DNA of 64,000 bases from Burkholderia cepacia (GCF_029962485.1 NZ_CP073637.1:1-64000); one strand, 5' to 3'; counted from the stretch's first letter, positions 1 to 15,678 are shown. Numbers and translations: made by a program. Notes: generated by a model not told the origin, from the sequence alone.

Positions 1-1029
1 ATGTACGAGCGCTCGAAGCTGAACCCGGTGCTCACGTTCGACAACTTCGTGACCGGTAAGGCGAACCAGCTCGCGCGCGCCGCCGCGATCCAGGTCGCGG
101 ACAACCCCGGCATCTCGTACAACCCGCTGTTCCTGTACGGCGGCGTCGGCCTCGGCAAGACCCACCTGATCCACGCGATCGGCAACCAGCTGCTGCTCGA
201 CAAGGCCGGCGCGCGGATCCGCTACATCCATGCGGAGCAATACGTGTCCGACGTGGTGAAGGCGTACCAGCGCAAGGCGTTCGACGACTTCAAGCGCTAC
301 TACCACTCGCTCGACCTGCTGCTCATCGACGATATTCAATTCTTCTCCGGCAAGTCGCGCACGCAAGAGGAATTCTTCTACGCGTTCGAGGCGCTGGTCG
401 CGAACAAGGCGCAGGTGATCATCACCAGCGACACGTATCCGAAGGAAATCTCGGGCATCGACGATCGCCTGATCTCGCGCTTCGACTCGGGCCTCACCGT
501 CGCGATCGAGCCGCCCGAGCTCGAAATGCGCGTCGCGATCCTGATGCGCAAGGCGCAGTCGGAAGGCGTGAACCTGTCGGAAGACGTCGCGTTCTTCGTC
601 GCGAAGCATCTGCGCTCGAACGTGCGCGAACTTGAAGGCGCGCTGCGCAAGATCCTCGCGTATTCAAAGTTCCACGGCCGCGAGATCTCGATCGAGCTGA
701 CCAAGGAAGCGCTGAAGGACCTGCTGACCGTGCAGAACCGGCAGATTTCGGTCGAGAACATCCAGAAGACCGTCGCCGACTTCTACAACATCAAGGTCGC
801 CGACATGTATTCGAAGAAGCGCCCCGCGAACATCGCGCGGCCGCGGCAGATCGCGATGTATCTCGCGAAGGAACTCACGCAGAAGAGCCTGCCGGAAATC
901 GGCGAGCTGTTCGGCGGGCGCGATCACACCACCGTGCTGCACGCGGTGCGCAAGATCGCCGACGAACGCAGCAAGGACGCGCAGCTCAACCACGAGCTGC
1001 ACGTGCTGGAACAGACGCTGAAGGGCTGA
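1..1029 (+). CDS. dnaA: Chromosomal replication initiator DnaA, C-terminal part (5' end outside window)
   Basis: DnaA binds DnaA boxes at the origin and, in its ATP form, opens the duplex and loads helicase. The window begins in frame inside the gene. The 342 residues present cover the AAA+ domain and domain IV; the full protein is usually above 500 residues, so domains I and II lie upstream. Visible motifs are Walker [10 protein letters not shown] near residue 47, Walker [11 protein letters not shown] near 110, and the DNA-binding signature [15 protein letters not shown] near 305. dnaN follows 168 bp downstream. The first codon here happens to be ATG but should not be taken as the natural start. 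Confidence 0.98.
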
Positions 1030-1057
1030 GCGCGCGGCGCGCTTGATAATTCGGCCT

Positions 1058-1087
1058 CCGCCCCAATTTAAGGGGGGCGGTTCGGTT
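1058..1087 (+). terminator. Possible hairpin terminator or attenuator between dnaA and dnaN
   Basis: CCGCCCC at 1058-1064 can pair with GGGGCGG at 1074-1080, followed by a T-rich stretch. The T run is broken, so termination may be partial. The remaining spacer up to dnaN probably also holds a dnaN promoter, but no clear -35/-10 pair is visible. Confidence 0.35.
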
Positions 1088-1197
1088 TTGAGGCACAATA
1101 CTGGTTTGACCGCCCCGGTGGTGGCGGGCCAAGAGCCCGGCCGGCGGGGCGCTGCGAGGCTGCTGCGCTGCAGGCCGTTACTCAACGAAGGAACTCT

Positions 1198-2304
1198 ATG
1201 CAACTGGTCAAGACCGAACGAGACACCCTCCTCAGGCCGCTGCAAACGGTCAGCGGCATCGTCGAACGCCGCCATACGTTGCCGATCCTTGCCAACCTGC
1301 TGATCACCAAGAACGGCCCGGACGTTTCGTTCCTGTCGACCGACCTGGAGCTGCAGATCACCACGCGCGCCGATTTCGGCGTCGGCGGCGACCAGGTCGC
1401 GACCACCGTCGCGGCGCGCAAGCTGCTCGACATCCTGCGCGCGATGCCTGACGGCCAGGTCACGCTGTCGCTCGCCGACAAGCGCCTCACCGTTCAATCG
1501 GGCAAGAGCCGTTTCGCACTCCAGACGCTGGCGGCCGACGAGTTCCCGACCGTCGCGCAGGCGAAGGATTTCGGCGCGACCCTGACCGTCCCGCAGAAGT
1601 CGTTCCGCCAGTTGCTCGGCATGGTCCACTTCGCGATGGCGCAGCAGGACATCCGCTACTACCTGAACGGCATGCTGCTCGTCGTCGACGGCGACCAGCT
1701 GATGGCCGTGGCCACCGACGGCCACCGCCTCGCGTTCTCGTCGATGAAGCTCGAAGGCGGCACGTTCGGCCGCCAGGAAGTCATCGTGCCGCGCAAGACG
1801 ATTCTCGAGCTGCAGCGCCTGCTCGAAGACATCGACGACACCGTCACCATAGACATCGCGCAAACCCAGGCCAAGTTCACGTTCGGCCAGGTCGAGCTCG
1901 TGTCGAAACTCGTCGAGGGCAAGTTCCCCGACTTCCAGCGCGTGATCCCGAAGGCGCACAAGAACACGTTCGAGATCGGCCGTGAAGAACTGCAGCGTTC
2001 GCTGCAGCGCGCGGCCATCCTGACCTCGGACAAGTTCAAGGGCGTGCGCTGCATCATCGCGCCGGGCCAGCTGAAGATCATGTCGACCAACGCCGATCAG
2101 GAAGAGGCGCAGGAAGAACTGGAAATCGCCTACCAGGGCGATACCGTCGACATCGGCTTCAACGTCACGTATCTGCTCGACGTGCTCGCGAACCTGAAGG
2201 TCGACACCGTGCAGGTGAGCCTCGGCGACGCCAGCTCGAGCGCGCTGATTACCGTGCCCGAGAACGAAGAGTTCAAGTATGTCGTGATGCCGATGCGCAT
2301 CTGA
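1198..2304 (+). CDS. dnaN: DNA polymerase III beta subunit (sliding clamp)
   Basis: DnaN dimerises into the ring that tethers DNA polymerase III to DNA. The 368-residue product has the usual family length and the usual beginning (MQLVKTERDTLLRPL) and ending (EEFKYVVMPMRI). The three repeated clamp domains can be followed through the chain. The ATG at 1198 is preceded by a GAAGGAA ribosome binding site about 8 bases upstream. It lies in the dnaA-dnaN-gyrB order common to many bacteria and is followed by a hairpin terminator. Confidence 0.98.
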   Translation: MQLVKTERDTLLRPLQTVSGIVERRHTLPILANLLITKNGPDVSFLSTDLELQITTRADFGVGGDQVATTVAARKLLDILRAMPDGQVTLSLADKRLTVQSGKSRFALQTLAADEFPTVAQAKDFGATLTVPQKSFRQLLGMVHFAMAQQDIRYYLNGMLLVVDGDQLMAVATDGHRLAFSSMKLEGGTFGRQEVIVPRKTILELQRLLEDIDDTVTIDIAQTQAKFTFGQVELVSKLVEGKFPDFQRVIPKAHKNTFEIGREELQRSLQRAAILTSDKFKGVRCIIAPGQLKIMSTNADQEEAQEELEIAYQGDTVDIGFNVTYLLDVLANLKVDTVQVSLGDASSSALITVPENEEFKYVVMPMRI

Positions 2305-2327
2305 CGCGCACGACATCAAGACACACA

Positions 2328-2358
2328 CCAGGGGGCGGCAAGCCCCTTTGGCGTTTTT
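2328..2358 (+). terminator. Rho-independent terminator after dnaN
   Basis: GGGGGC at 2331-2336 pairs with GCCCCT at 2342-2347 (one G-T pair) around a five-base loop. TTTGGCGTTTTT follows. It sits 26 bp after the dnaN stop codon. Confidence 0.7.
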
Positions 2359-2393
2359 ATGGCGAACCGACAACCCGTCCTTTCGGTGCCTGA

Positions 2394-4970
<2,577 letters not shown>

Positions 4971-5003
4971 CGATACTGCAGGTGAAATCATAAGCTGACA
5001 AAT

Positions 5004-5043
5004 CAAGACCCATAAGTTGCCGAACTTGTGGGTCTTGTTATTT
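5004..5043. terminator. Strong bidirectional hairpin after gyrB
   Basis: The arms 5004-5018 and 5023-5037 pair over 15 bp with a single G-T pair and a GCCG loop. A short T-rich stretch follows on the + strand. It marks the end of the core dnaA-dnaN-gyrB block and the left edge of the A+T-richer insert. Confidence 0.8.
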
Positions 5044-5263
5044 GGTAACTACATTCTGTTGATAGCCTCCCATACGCGATGCGACAGCAAGCTTGTGCCC
5101 CTTTATGACCTGCCTCAGACTGTCAATAGGATGTGTCATTTGGCGCGCACTCGAAGGCCAAAACACTGTCGGAAGAATGAGTGGTTGTATCGTCTTTCAG
5201 TAGCAAGGCCGATCAACGACAATATATCAATCGGATTCCACATAGCTGATTTTAGGTGCACGC

Positions 5264-6424
5264 ATGCAGATCAACCGACTTAAGTTAAAGAACTGGCGAA
5301 ATTTCCGAGACGTTGATGTACCGCTAGGTGCGCGCACTTTTGTTATTGGTGCTAACGCCTCAGGAAAATCGAATCTTTTGGACGTATTTCGTTTTCTACG
5401 TTCGCTAGCCCAGACTGAAGGGGGGGGGCTGCAAAAGGCATTGCGCGATCGCGGCGGATTGACCAAGCTACGTAGCCTTCATGCTCGCCGTGACCCCGAA
5501 GTCAGAATCGAGCTTGATCTAGTCGACGACTCGTCGGATAACCATGAAAACTGGCACTACGCACTCGCACTCAAGGTCGAAGGAAGAGGGCAGCAACGGG
5601 TAATGGTCTCAGAGGAGCGAGTTGAGCGAAATGGTGATGTAATATTAAATCGCCCAGATGCGGACGATCTGACTGACCCAGAGCGACTCACGCAAACTCA
5701 CCTCGAGCAGATTGCGAGCAACGCTGGTTTCCGTGCACTAGTTAATTTTTTTGCTGGCACAACCTATTTGCATCTCGTACCGCAGCTATTGAAATTTAGC
5801 GAGATTGGAACCCGTATCCCGGAAAGCGATCCTTTTGGCCAAGGACTGATGCAGCGTATCGCAAAAACTGCCAAAAAAACACGGGACGCTCGTCTCAAAC
5901 GAATTCAACAAGCTCTTTCCAAGGCCGTACCGCTTTTTTCCGATCTTCGGTTTGAGCAAGATGTCGTTACTGGATTATGGCATTTAGAGGCAAATTTCAC
6001 CCACTGGCGTATTAATGGCGCGTGGCAACGGGAAAATGAGTTCTCAGACGGCACCCTAAGGCTAATTGGGCTTTTATGGGCACTGCAAGAGGGCGAGGGG
6101 CTATTGCTTCTAGAGGAGCCCGAACTATCTCTAAACGATGGCATTGTTGAGCATATACCGTTACTAATCGAGCGGGTTCTGAGAGACCGGAAAAAGCGTC
6201 GATCCTCTAGGCAGGTTCTCCTAAGTACGCATAGCGAGATACTGCTGAGCAACGTCCCCGGTGATGCGAAGATATTGTTAATAGAACCTGGTCAAAATGG
6301 ATCAACTGTCAGGGCGCCCAATGCCAAAGAGGAAGAGCAAATTAGTCATGGGCTAACAGCAGCGGAGGTGTTGCTGCCAAAGACTCGACCACAGACTGTG
6401 GACCAATTGGGGCTCTGGGAATGA
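5264..6424 (+). CDS. ABC/SMC-like AAA ATPase (AAA_21 type), candidate defence ATPase
   Basis: This 386-residue protein has the layout of stand-alone ABC-type ATPases found with OLD and Abi-type nucleases. Walker A is GANASGKSN at residues 29-37, an ABC signature-like SDGTLRLIGLL is near 260, Walker B is LLLLEEPELSL near 280, and the switch histidine is in LLSTHSEILLS near 320. The N-terminus (INRLKLKNWRNF) is typical of the group. Its TGA overlaps the ATG of the next gene by 4 bases, so the two are probably co-translated. G+C is far lower than in gyrB, which suggests acquisition. It lacks a nuclease domain, so the partner is expected to supply the effector activity. The biological role is inferred. 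Confidence 0.85.
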   Translation: MQINRLKLKNWRNFRDVDVPLGARTFVIGANASGKSNLLDVFRFLRSLAQTEGGGLQKALRDRGGLTKLRSLHARRDPEVRIELDLVDDSSDNHENWHYALALKVEGRGQQRVMVSEERVERNGDVILNRPDADDLTDPERLTQTHLEQIASNAGFRALVNFFAGTTYLHLVPQLLKFSEIGTRIPESDPFGQGLMQRIAKTAKKTRDARLKRIQQALSKAVPLFSDLRFEQDVVTGLWHLEANFTHWRINGAWQRENEFSDGTLRLIGLLWALQEGEGLLLLEEPELSLNDGIVEHIPLLIERVLRDRKKRRSSRQVLLSTHSEILLSNVPGDAKILLIEPGQNGSTVRAPNAKEEEQISHGLTAAEVLLPKTRPQTVDQLGLWE

Positions 6425-7026
6425 GCCAAATCCTTGTGGTTGGTGAAGATCGATTGTGCTGTTTGCTGGGCGAGCAGTTGGTGGCTGCAGCGTTGCCAAC
6501 CTGGCAATTGGCGGGCCCATCAATCGATACAGGAGGCGTTACAAAGCTGATATCCAGTTTGCAGCGTTATGCAGAGCAAGCAACCTATGTACAGCCAGTC
6601 CTGTGCATAGCCGACACAGACGGCAAATGCGCTGCGGAGCTAATCGAGACTTGGCGCCCCAACCATGCTCCAAATGGCTTCATAATTCGCCTAGCTGTGA
6701 CTGAGGCAGAAAGCTGGGTGCTCGCAGATCGCCAAGGGTTTGCCGACGTCTTTCAGATTTCAAAGAATAAACTGCCAGCCAATTTGGATGACGAGCCGGA
6801 TCCTAAACTTCTTCTCTTAAATTTGATTGCGAAATCCCGCAAGCGGTCTTTCCGCGATGACATGATTTCTCAAACGGATAGAAGTAAGCCCGGCGCTGGG
6901 TATAACGTTCACCTAAGCGATTTTGTGCGCTCCCACTGGGATATTCAAAGGGCGATGGATCATTCGCGTAGTTTGAATCGAGCCTTCCGATGCGTGCTTG
7001 GGCTAGATTTTCCTGCGAAAAAATAA
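6421..7026 (+). CDS. TOPRIM-like (DUF4276-type) partner of the upstream ATPase
   Basis: The product has 201 residues. The N-terminal strand VVGED (residues 6-10) followed by CIADTDGK (62-69) gives the Glu...Asp-x-Asp pattern of a TOPRIM fold. A block VTEAESWVLAD at 93-103 resembles the EAW-LAD motif of DUF4276 proteins. It is read from an ATGA overlap with the ATPase gene. ABC-ATPase plus TOPRIM-protein pairs occur as abortive-infection modules (for example PARIS AriA/AriB and OLD-like pairs), but the second gene here does not look like AriB. Family assignment is by motif only. The gene is A+T-rich like its neighbour and ends just before a convergent gene. Confidence 0.7.
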   Translation: MSQILVVGEDRLCCLLGEQLVAAALPTWQLAGPSIDTGGVTKLISSLQRYAEQATYVQPVLCIADTDGKCAAELIETWRPNHAPNGFIIRLAVTEAESWVLADRQGFADVFQISKNKLPANLDDEPDPKLLLLNLIAKSRKRSFRDDMISQTDRSKPGAGYNVHLSDFVRSHWDIQRAMDHSRSLNRAFRCVLGLDFPAKK

Positions 7027-7070
7027 ATAGCGCCAAATGTGCTTGCCTGTGCCTGAAACCAATTCTTCAT

Positions 7071-7111
7071 CCTCGTGGATTTACCACGGGTTGTAATGCT
7101 GAGCCAGCATT
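7071..7111. other. Two small hairpins in the convergent spacer
   Basis: CGTGG/CCACG (7074-7088) and AATGCTG/CAGCATT (7095-7111) lie between the + strand pair and the - strand GIY-YIG gene. Neither has a T run, so terminator function is uncertain. Nothing else is seen in 7027-7179. Confidence 0.3.
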
Positions 7112-7179
7112 ATCCGCGGACAGTCTTCATGTAGATGGGTTTCCGGCTAGCTAATCATGTGATCGCCCCCCTTCAGCTT

Positions 7180-8079
7180 TCACGCGATCGGCGCCCAAAC
7201 CTGATCCAAATTCTTCGCCGCCAGCACCTTCTCTCTTAACGCGTAACGCGGCGACTGCATGTTGATTTCACTATCTGCCGGACGCGGGATCGGACCAATC
7301 TCCTGCGCCGCCCCTTTAAAGTGAATCATGTATTTCCCAGTATCGTTGTACGGAACAATTGATTCTATTTCCGCAATGTGAGTTATCGCCGCGACGGGAG
7401 CAACCTGATACGCCACAATGTACTTTAGCTTCATAATGTGTTTCGCATTGATCCTGACAGCGAACCAGCAGCTCTCACCCAAATAGCGCCGATTAAACCC
7501 CTCTTCTCGAGCAGGCACGACGATCGTGTCGAATTTCTCGCTGTCTGTCGCAACTGCCTGAATCTGATCAGAGCTATCACTCTGCTTCGACGCATTGAAT
7601 GCATTGATTCCAAGCATCGGCAAGATCAACAGTATGTCCGCTAAAAATGCTTGTGCAGTCGCCCTTGCAGCTGGTGCCATCGTTGGCGTTGTCGGACTGT
7701 TCTTGTTCAGCAAGATCGCACGGCCATGCTTCTTAGCCAGCGCAACCAGCTCAGACTCTAGAAACTGAACTTCCGTCTTGCCGATCTTGTGATTTCGGTC
7801 GAAAAAATACACGCCCCAGACCCACCCCTCCTTGTTCGCGACGTGATTCTTTAGGCGGTCACCAACTGGGTCTGCCTCGCCGATGTAAATCGTCTCTTCT
7901 GCTGCGTTACCAACAAGGATGTAGACGCCTGCCTGGAAGATGCCAGGCTCCTGCTTCAGCAGATGGAAGAGTTCCCTCGTGAAGACAACCCCATAACCGG
8001 ACCAGTTCGATTTATCAACATGGCGAATACCTTCCGGATCACCGGTGGTTGCGAATAGCGTGATGGAGAACGGTTGCAT
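7180..8079 (-). CDS. GIY-YIG nuclease-domain protein
   Basis: The 299-residue protein has a GIY-YIG core: GVYIL at 51-55, IYIGE at 64-68, the catalytic-position Arg75 (DRLKNH), Glu108 in FLESE and Asn125/127 in LLNKN. A hydrophobic stretch near 145-160 (FLADILLILPMLGI) follows. A separate C-terminal domain from about 195 begins RYLGESCWFAVRI; it resembles the small C-terminal domain seen in other bacterial GIY-YIG/DUF4357-like proteins, but I cannot name it. The ATG at 8079 is preceded by an AAGAGGG ribosome binding site. It faces the ATPase/TOPRIM pair and shares its low G+C. A restriction-like or defence role is plausible but not shown. Confidence 0.8.
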   Translation of the reverse strand: MQPFSITLFATTGDPEGIRHVDKSNWSGYGVVFTRELFHLLKQEPGIFQAGVYILVGNAAEETIYIGEADPVGDRLKNHVANKEGWVWGVYFFDRNHKIGKTEVQFLESELVALAKKHGRAILLNKNSPTTPTMAPAARATAQAFLADILLILPMLGINAFNASKQSDSSDQIQAVATDSEKFDTIVVPAREEGFNRRYLGESCWFAVRINAKHIMKLKYIVAYQVAPVAAITHIAEIESIVPYNDTGKYMIHFKGAAQEIGPIPRPADSEINMQSPRYALREKVLAAKNLDQVWAPIA

Positions 8080-8302
8080 TGGGTCCCTCTTTCTTCAATT
8101 CCTTTCTGGCGCAGTCCCGCTCGCTTGCTCCGGCTGATCGAGTTCGCTACCACGTAATTGTAGTCGCCAATTCCGACGGGCCGAGCGTGAGGACTTCCCT
8201 ATGCCGCTCGGCTCGTCGTTCATCGATATCTAGACCTGTGCCATAGTTTTCTGCGACGAAACTCAAGACAGCTCACCATGCATTTTCGGCGTCTCAAATG
8301 CA

Positions 8303-8331
8303 AAAACCCCCGCCTTTTCGGGCGGGGGTTT
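8303..8331 (-). terminator. Rho-independent terminator of the rRNA operon
   Basis: An 11-bp stem (8304-8314 with 8321-8331) with a six-base loop is followed on the - strand by TTTTTGC. It lies just downstream of the 5S gene. Confidence 0.9.
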
Positions 8332-8343
8332 CTGGCTTAGGGA

Positions 8344-8457
8344 GCCTGACGATTACCTACTTTCACACGGGAATCCGCACTATCATCGGCGTAGAGTCGT
8401 TTCACGGTCCTGTTCGGGATGGGAAGGGGTGGGACCGACTCGCTATGGTCATCAGGC
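8344..8457 (-). rRNA. rrf: 5S ribosomal RNA
   Basis: The - strand begins TGCCTGATGACCATAGCGAG and ends with the complementary GTCAGGC, giving the terminal helix of a 5S rRNA of about 114 nt. It is last in the 16S-23S-5S operon and is followed at once by the operon terminator. Ends are placed by comparison with the known 5S pattern and may be off by a few bases. Confidence 0.95.
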
Positions 8458-8611
8458 AAAGAGGGTTGTTGTGCTGGCTTCGCAGCACAACCAATCTTGG
8501 AAGAAGCAGTAATTTTTGAGTTGTGTGTATCACACACGAGAATCCAACTTGTCGCTTGGATCTTGCAGCCAGTGCTTGCGCACGGCGCCGATCTACAAGG
8601 CAGACTTGTTA

Positions 8612-11489
<2,878 letters not shown>

Positions 11490-11877
11490 CTATAACGAGT
11501 CTGTCTCATCGACAGTCGCTACAGGTTGAGTTCTCGCGTTGTGCCGTATTCCAATTGAGTCAAACATAGAGTTCGAATCATCTTGAGATACATCGATACA
11601 ATCACAACCCGGATAGTTTTCACGTCCATCTCAAGACGCTTCCGCTATCCAAATTACTTACTTCTTCCAGATTGTTAAAGAACGACAGCCGATACTTTCG
11701 TACCGCTCTGACTGGCTCAATCGCCAATGAGAAAAACTCGAACCAAACTTCATTCGAATGTTTGTCATTGAAGATTATTGAAAGCGGCCGGCATTATAAC
11801 CGGTTTAACCGCAGACAGCTAGCCTGTCTTAATCAACAGCCGATAAGCGTGAGCGCTCAACTTTGCGAGAAGCTCTG
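11490..11877 (-). other. 16S-23S internal transcribed spacer without tRNA genes
   Basis: About 388 bp separate the mature 16S and 23S. The spacer has a boxA antitermination element (GTTCTTTAACAAT, + strand 11671-11683) but no tRNA-Ile or tRNA-Ala. I looked for the T-arm GGTTCGA and D-arm GTAGCTCAG on the transcribed strand and found neither. The leading segment after the 16S resembles the usual Burkholderia spacer up to where tRNA-Ile would begin, then departs from it. Confidence 0.85.
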
Positions 11878-13411
<1,534 letters not shown>

Positions 13412-13586
13412 AAACCTGTTACTGTTTTCGGTTCGGTTAAGAACCGGTCGCTCACTCAAAGCTGACAGGAATATGAATCACTTCATAAACCTGACTTACT
13501 TTAGTGTGAGACTCTTGATACTTTCGCTATCTGATCCGAGGATCAGCTCGCTTCCATCAAGCGCCCACACTTATCGGCTGTTAATT

Positions 13587-13599
13587 TTTAAAGAGCAAT
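13587..13599 (-). promoter_or_regulatory. boxA antitermination site in the rRNA leader
   Basis: The - strand reads TTGCTCTTTAAAA, close to the E. coli boxA TGCTCTTTAACAA recognised by NusB-S10. It lies between the promoter at 13657-13685 and the 16S gene, as in other rRNA leaders. Confidence 0.75.
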
Positions 13600-13656
13600 C
13601 TGCGAGGAACTTCGCGCTTCCCGGCAGCGCTGCGTTTTCAGCAGCAGAGAAGCGAG

Positions 13657-13685
13657 ATTATCAACCGTTTTTTAAAACTCGTCAA
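13657..13685 (-). promoter_or_regulatory. rRNA operon promoter with UP-like element
   Basis: On the - strand, TTGACG (13685-13680) and GATAAT (13662-13657) are separated by 17 bp. An A/T tract (TTTAAAAAAG) lies directly upstream at about 13686-13699, as expected for an UP element. The start point would be near 13650, giving a leader of about 240 nt. Confidence 0.8.
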
Positions 13686-13987
13686 CAACTTTTTTAAACT
13701 ACTTCGTTGCGACGACTGCGGTTTAATTTCGTTTGCACTGGAGTCGATAAAACCGACTTCAACAGTACCGCTTCCCTTCTTTCCCCCGCGCTGCGTTTCC
13801 GTTAGCGCGAAAGAGGCGTGATTCTAAGCACCTACTCCGGTCTCCGCAACCCCCTTTGTGAAATATTTTTGACATGCCAGGTCGGGGGCCGCTGAGCCGA
13901 CCCAGTGTTCATATATAAGGGGCACGGCAAGAGCAGCCTCGGTCGCCCGTGAACCGCCCCGCCGCCGCGAACGCAAGCTACCGTCGG
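13686..13987. other. Spacer between the rRNA promoter and cytochrome b561
   Basis: About 300 bp with no convincing gene. It should hold upstream activator (Fis-type) sites for the rRNA operon. A + strand TTGACA at 13869 has no correctly spaced -10 partner. No terminator with a T run is seen for the leftward cytochrome gene. Confidence 0.5.
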
Positions 13988-14522
13988 TTACCGCCCCACC
14001 ATCGCCCGCACCACGCCGTCCCGCCGGATCAGCCCGTGATACAGCGCCGCCGCAAAGTGCGCGAGGAAGGTCGCGAAGAACAGATAGGCCAGCACCCGAT
14101 GCGCGACCCTGAGCCAAGCGAACGTCACCGGATCAGCCGAAACCAGCGCCGGCAACTGCACGCCACCGCCCAGCGTCACCGGGTACCCGCCAGCCGACAG
14201 CATCGCCCACCCCGATCAGCGGCATTGCCACCATCAGCGCATACAGCACGAGATGCGACCCGTGCGCGGCCACCTTCTGCCACCACGGCAGGTCCTCGGG
14301 CAACGCCGGCGACTTCGACAGCACCCGCACCACGATCCGCACGCACACCAGCGCCAGGACGGCCACACCCAGTGGCTTGTGAATCGCCACCAGGATCTCG
14401 TGCCGCTCGGAAACCGACGCGACCATCCCCACCCCGATGAACAGCATCGCGAGGATCATCGTGGCCATCACCCAATGCAGCACTCGCGCCGGCAAGCTAA
14501 ACGTCGTCGAAGCCTTCATCAT
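13988..14522 (-). pseudogene. Cytochrome b561 family protein, frameshifted
   Basis: Members are four-helix membrane cytochromes with two b haems that accept electrons from quinol. The first part reads MMKASTTFSLPARVLHWVMA and carries the histidine-bearing helices HWVMATMILAMLFIG and IHKPLGVAVLALVCV. At about 14205-14208 a run of four C on the + strand (GGGG on the coding strand) shifts the frame; one base fewer would join it to MLSAGGYPVTLGGG and the last helix pair with AHRVLAYLF and FLAHFAAALYH. The ATG at 14522 overlaps the upstream stop codon, so it is in one operon with the peroxidase gene. It may be a true pseudogene or a homopolymer sequencing error. Confidence 0.8.
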
Positions 14523-15611
14523 CGTCCCTCCCCACTCAATCGCGCCACGCCAGCCACCCCGGCCTCTTCGCTCGTGCGTCGCAGATACGAATCCGCATAC
14601 GCCGCCGAACGCGCCGCCAGCAACGGATCGCCCGACACCTGAATCCCCTGCGGCAACACCGTCGGGTCGTAATTCACGTCTCGGCACGGCCCGCTGTCCT
14701 GCGCCTCCACGCGGTCGAGCACGAGCGTGCCCGCATCGATCGTCGTCCGCTGGGCGGGCCAGACCTTCGTCGCGTCGTCCACCGGATCGCCGGGCTCCGC
14801 CAGCGTGACCAGCAGCTTCCACTTCTGCGCACCGGCCGCGATGCGCTGCGTCACGTCCTGCTGCAGCACGTTCGGGTCCCCGGCCGTCGCAACGTCGCCG
14901 GCGCCGGTCTGCTCCGGCACGACGCGCCATCGCACCGCCTGGCGCTTGCCGGCCGCGTCGACGAAGTAGAACGCGTTCAATCCGTAATAGCTTTCGGTGA
15001 CGTAGCTCGCGCTCGGCTTCGCACCCTTCACCCATTCGCGGAACGCAGCCGTCTCCGGGGTGCGCGCCGAAAAACGCCTTCACCTTCAACGGGTCGGGCT
15101 TGCCCGTCTTCGGATCGGGCCGGGTCGCCAGCAATTGCGCGTAGAACGCCTGCGGCGTCGCCACCGGAAACACGGGCATCGCGTTCATCCCGGTTCGCCA
15201 TTGCTCGCCATCAGGCGCGGTGAGCTTCAGCGCGAGGCTGCGGATCGGCACGCTGCTGTCGGGCGCGTACGGATTCCCGCCCGGCAACGCGAAGCGCCCG
15301 ACCACCGGCGTACGTACCGCCTTGAAGAACGGCGCGACCGAATACGCGCTCGCGGCGCCGTTGCCTTCGAAGTAACCGGTCACGCACACGCCCTTCGCGT
15401 GATTGCGCCGGAAGCCCGGGTGAATGCCGCCGCCGGCCGTCTGCAACGCGTCGACGATCCGGTGCGGGGTCAGACGCGCCGGCGCGAACCACCCGCCGAC
15501 ATACCCGAACGCCACGGCCACGCCGGCCACCGCGCCGCCGATCGCGGCCCAGCGCCACCACCCGCGCCCAGGCTCGCGCTGCGGTGAAGAAGAGGAAGAA
15601 GATCGCTGCAT
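14519..15611 (-). pseudogene. Catalase-family peroxidase (SrpA-like), frameshifted
   Basis: The N-terminus has one membrane segment (WWRWAAIGGAVAGVAVAFGY), so the haem domain is probably periplasmic. The catalytic region RNHAKGVCVTGYF carries the distal histidine, and AARSAAYADSYL near the C-terminus has the R-x3-Y pattern of the proximal haem tyrosine. After residue about 185 (FFGAHP) the frame breaks: at about 15058-15061 a GGGG run on the + strand holds one base more than needed to read on into ETAAFREWVKGAKPSASYV. Total coding length of about 364 residues would match this family. It lies next to cytochrome b561, probably its electron partner, and divergent from an ECF sigma gene that likely controls it. 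Confidence 0.8.
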
Positions 15612-15650
15612 GAATGTGCTCCCGACCGTCAGGTCATTGTCGAACCCGCG

Positions 15651-15678
15651 TAGGACGCCACCCGCGCCGCTTTATTCC
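15651..15678 (-). promoter_or_regulatory. ECF-type promoter for the peroxidase/cytochrome operon
   Basis: On the - strand GGAATAA (15678-15672), 14 bp, CGTCCTA (15657-15651). The spacing and both elements match the promoter facing the other way at 15704-15731. That suggests both are read by the ECF sigma factor encoded at 15768. Confidence 0.65.

Noticed and set aside
5264..7026. PARIS (AriA/AriB) system
   Set aside because: The ATPase fits the broad group, but the partner lacks recognisable DUF4435 features and looks closer to DUF4276.
5264..8079. Insertion sequence or integrase-borne element at the low-G+C island
   Set aside because: No transposase or integrase gene, terminal inverted repeats or target duplications could be seen at its edges.
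11490..11877. tRNA-Ile/tRNA-Ala expected in the rRNA spacer
   Set aside because: No T-arm, D-arm or acceptor pairing found on the transcribed strand.
13869..13918. TTGACA and TATATA as a + strand promoter
   Set aside because: The elements are separated by about 38 bp, far from the 16-18 bp needed, and no gene follows on that strand.
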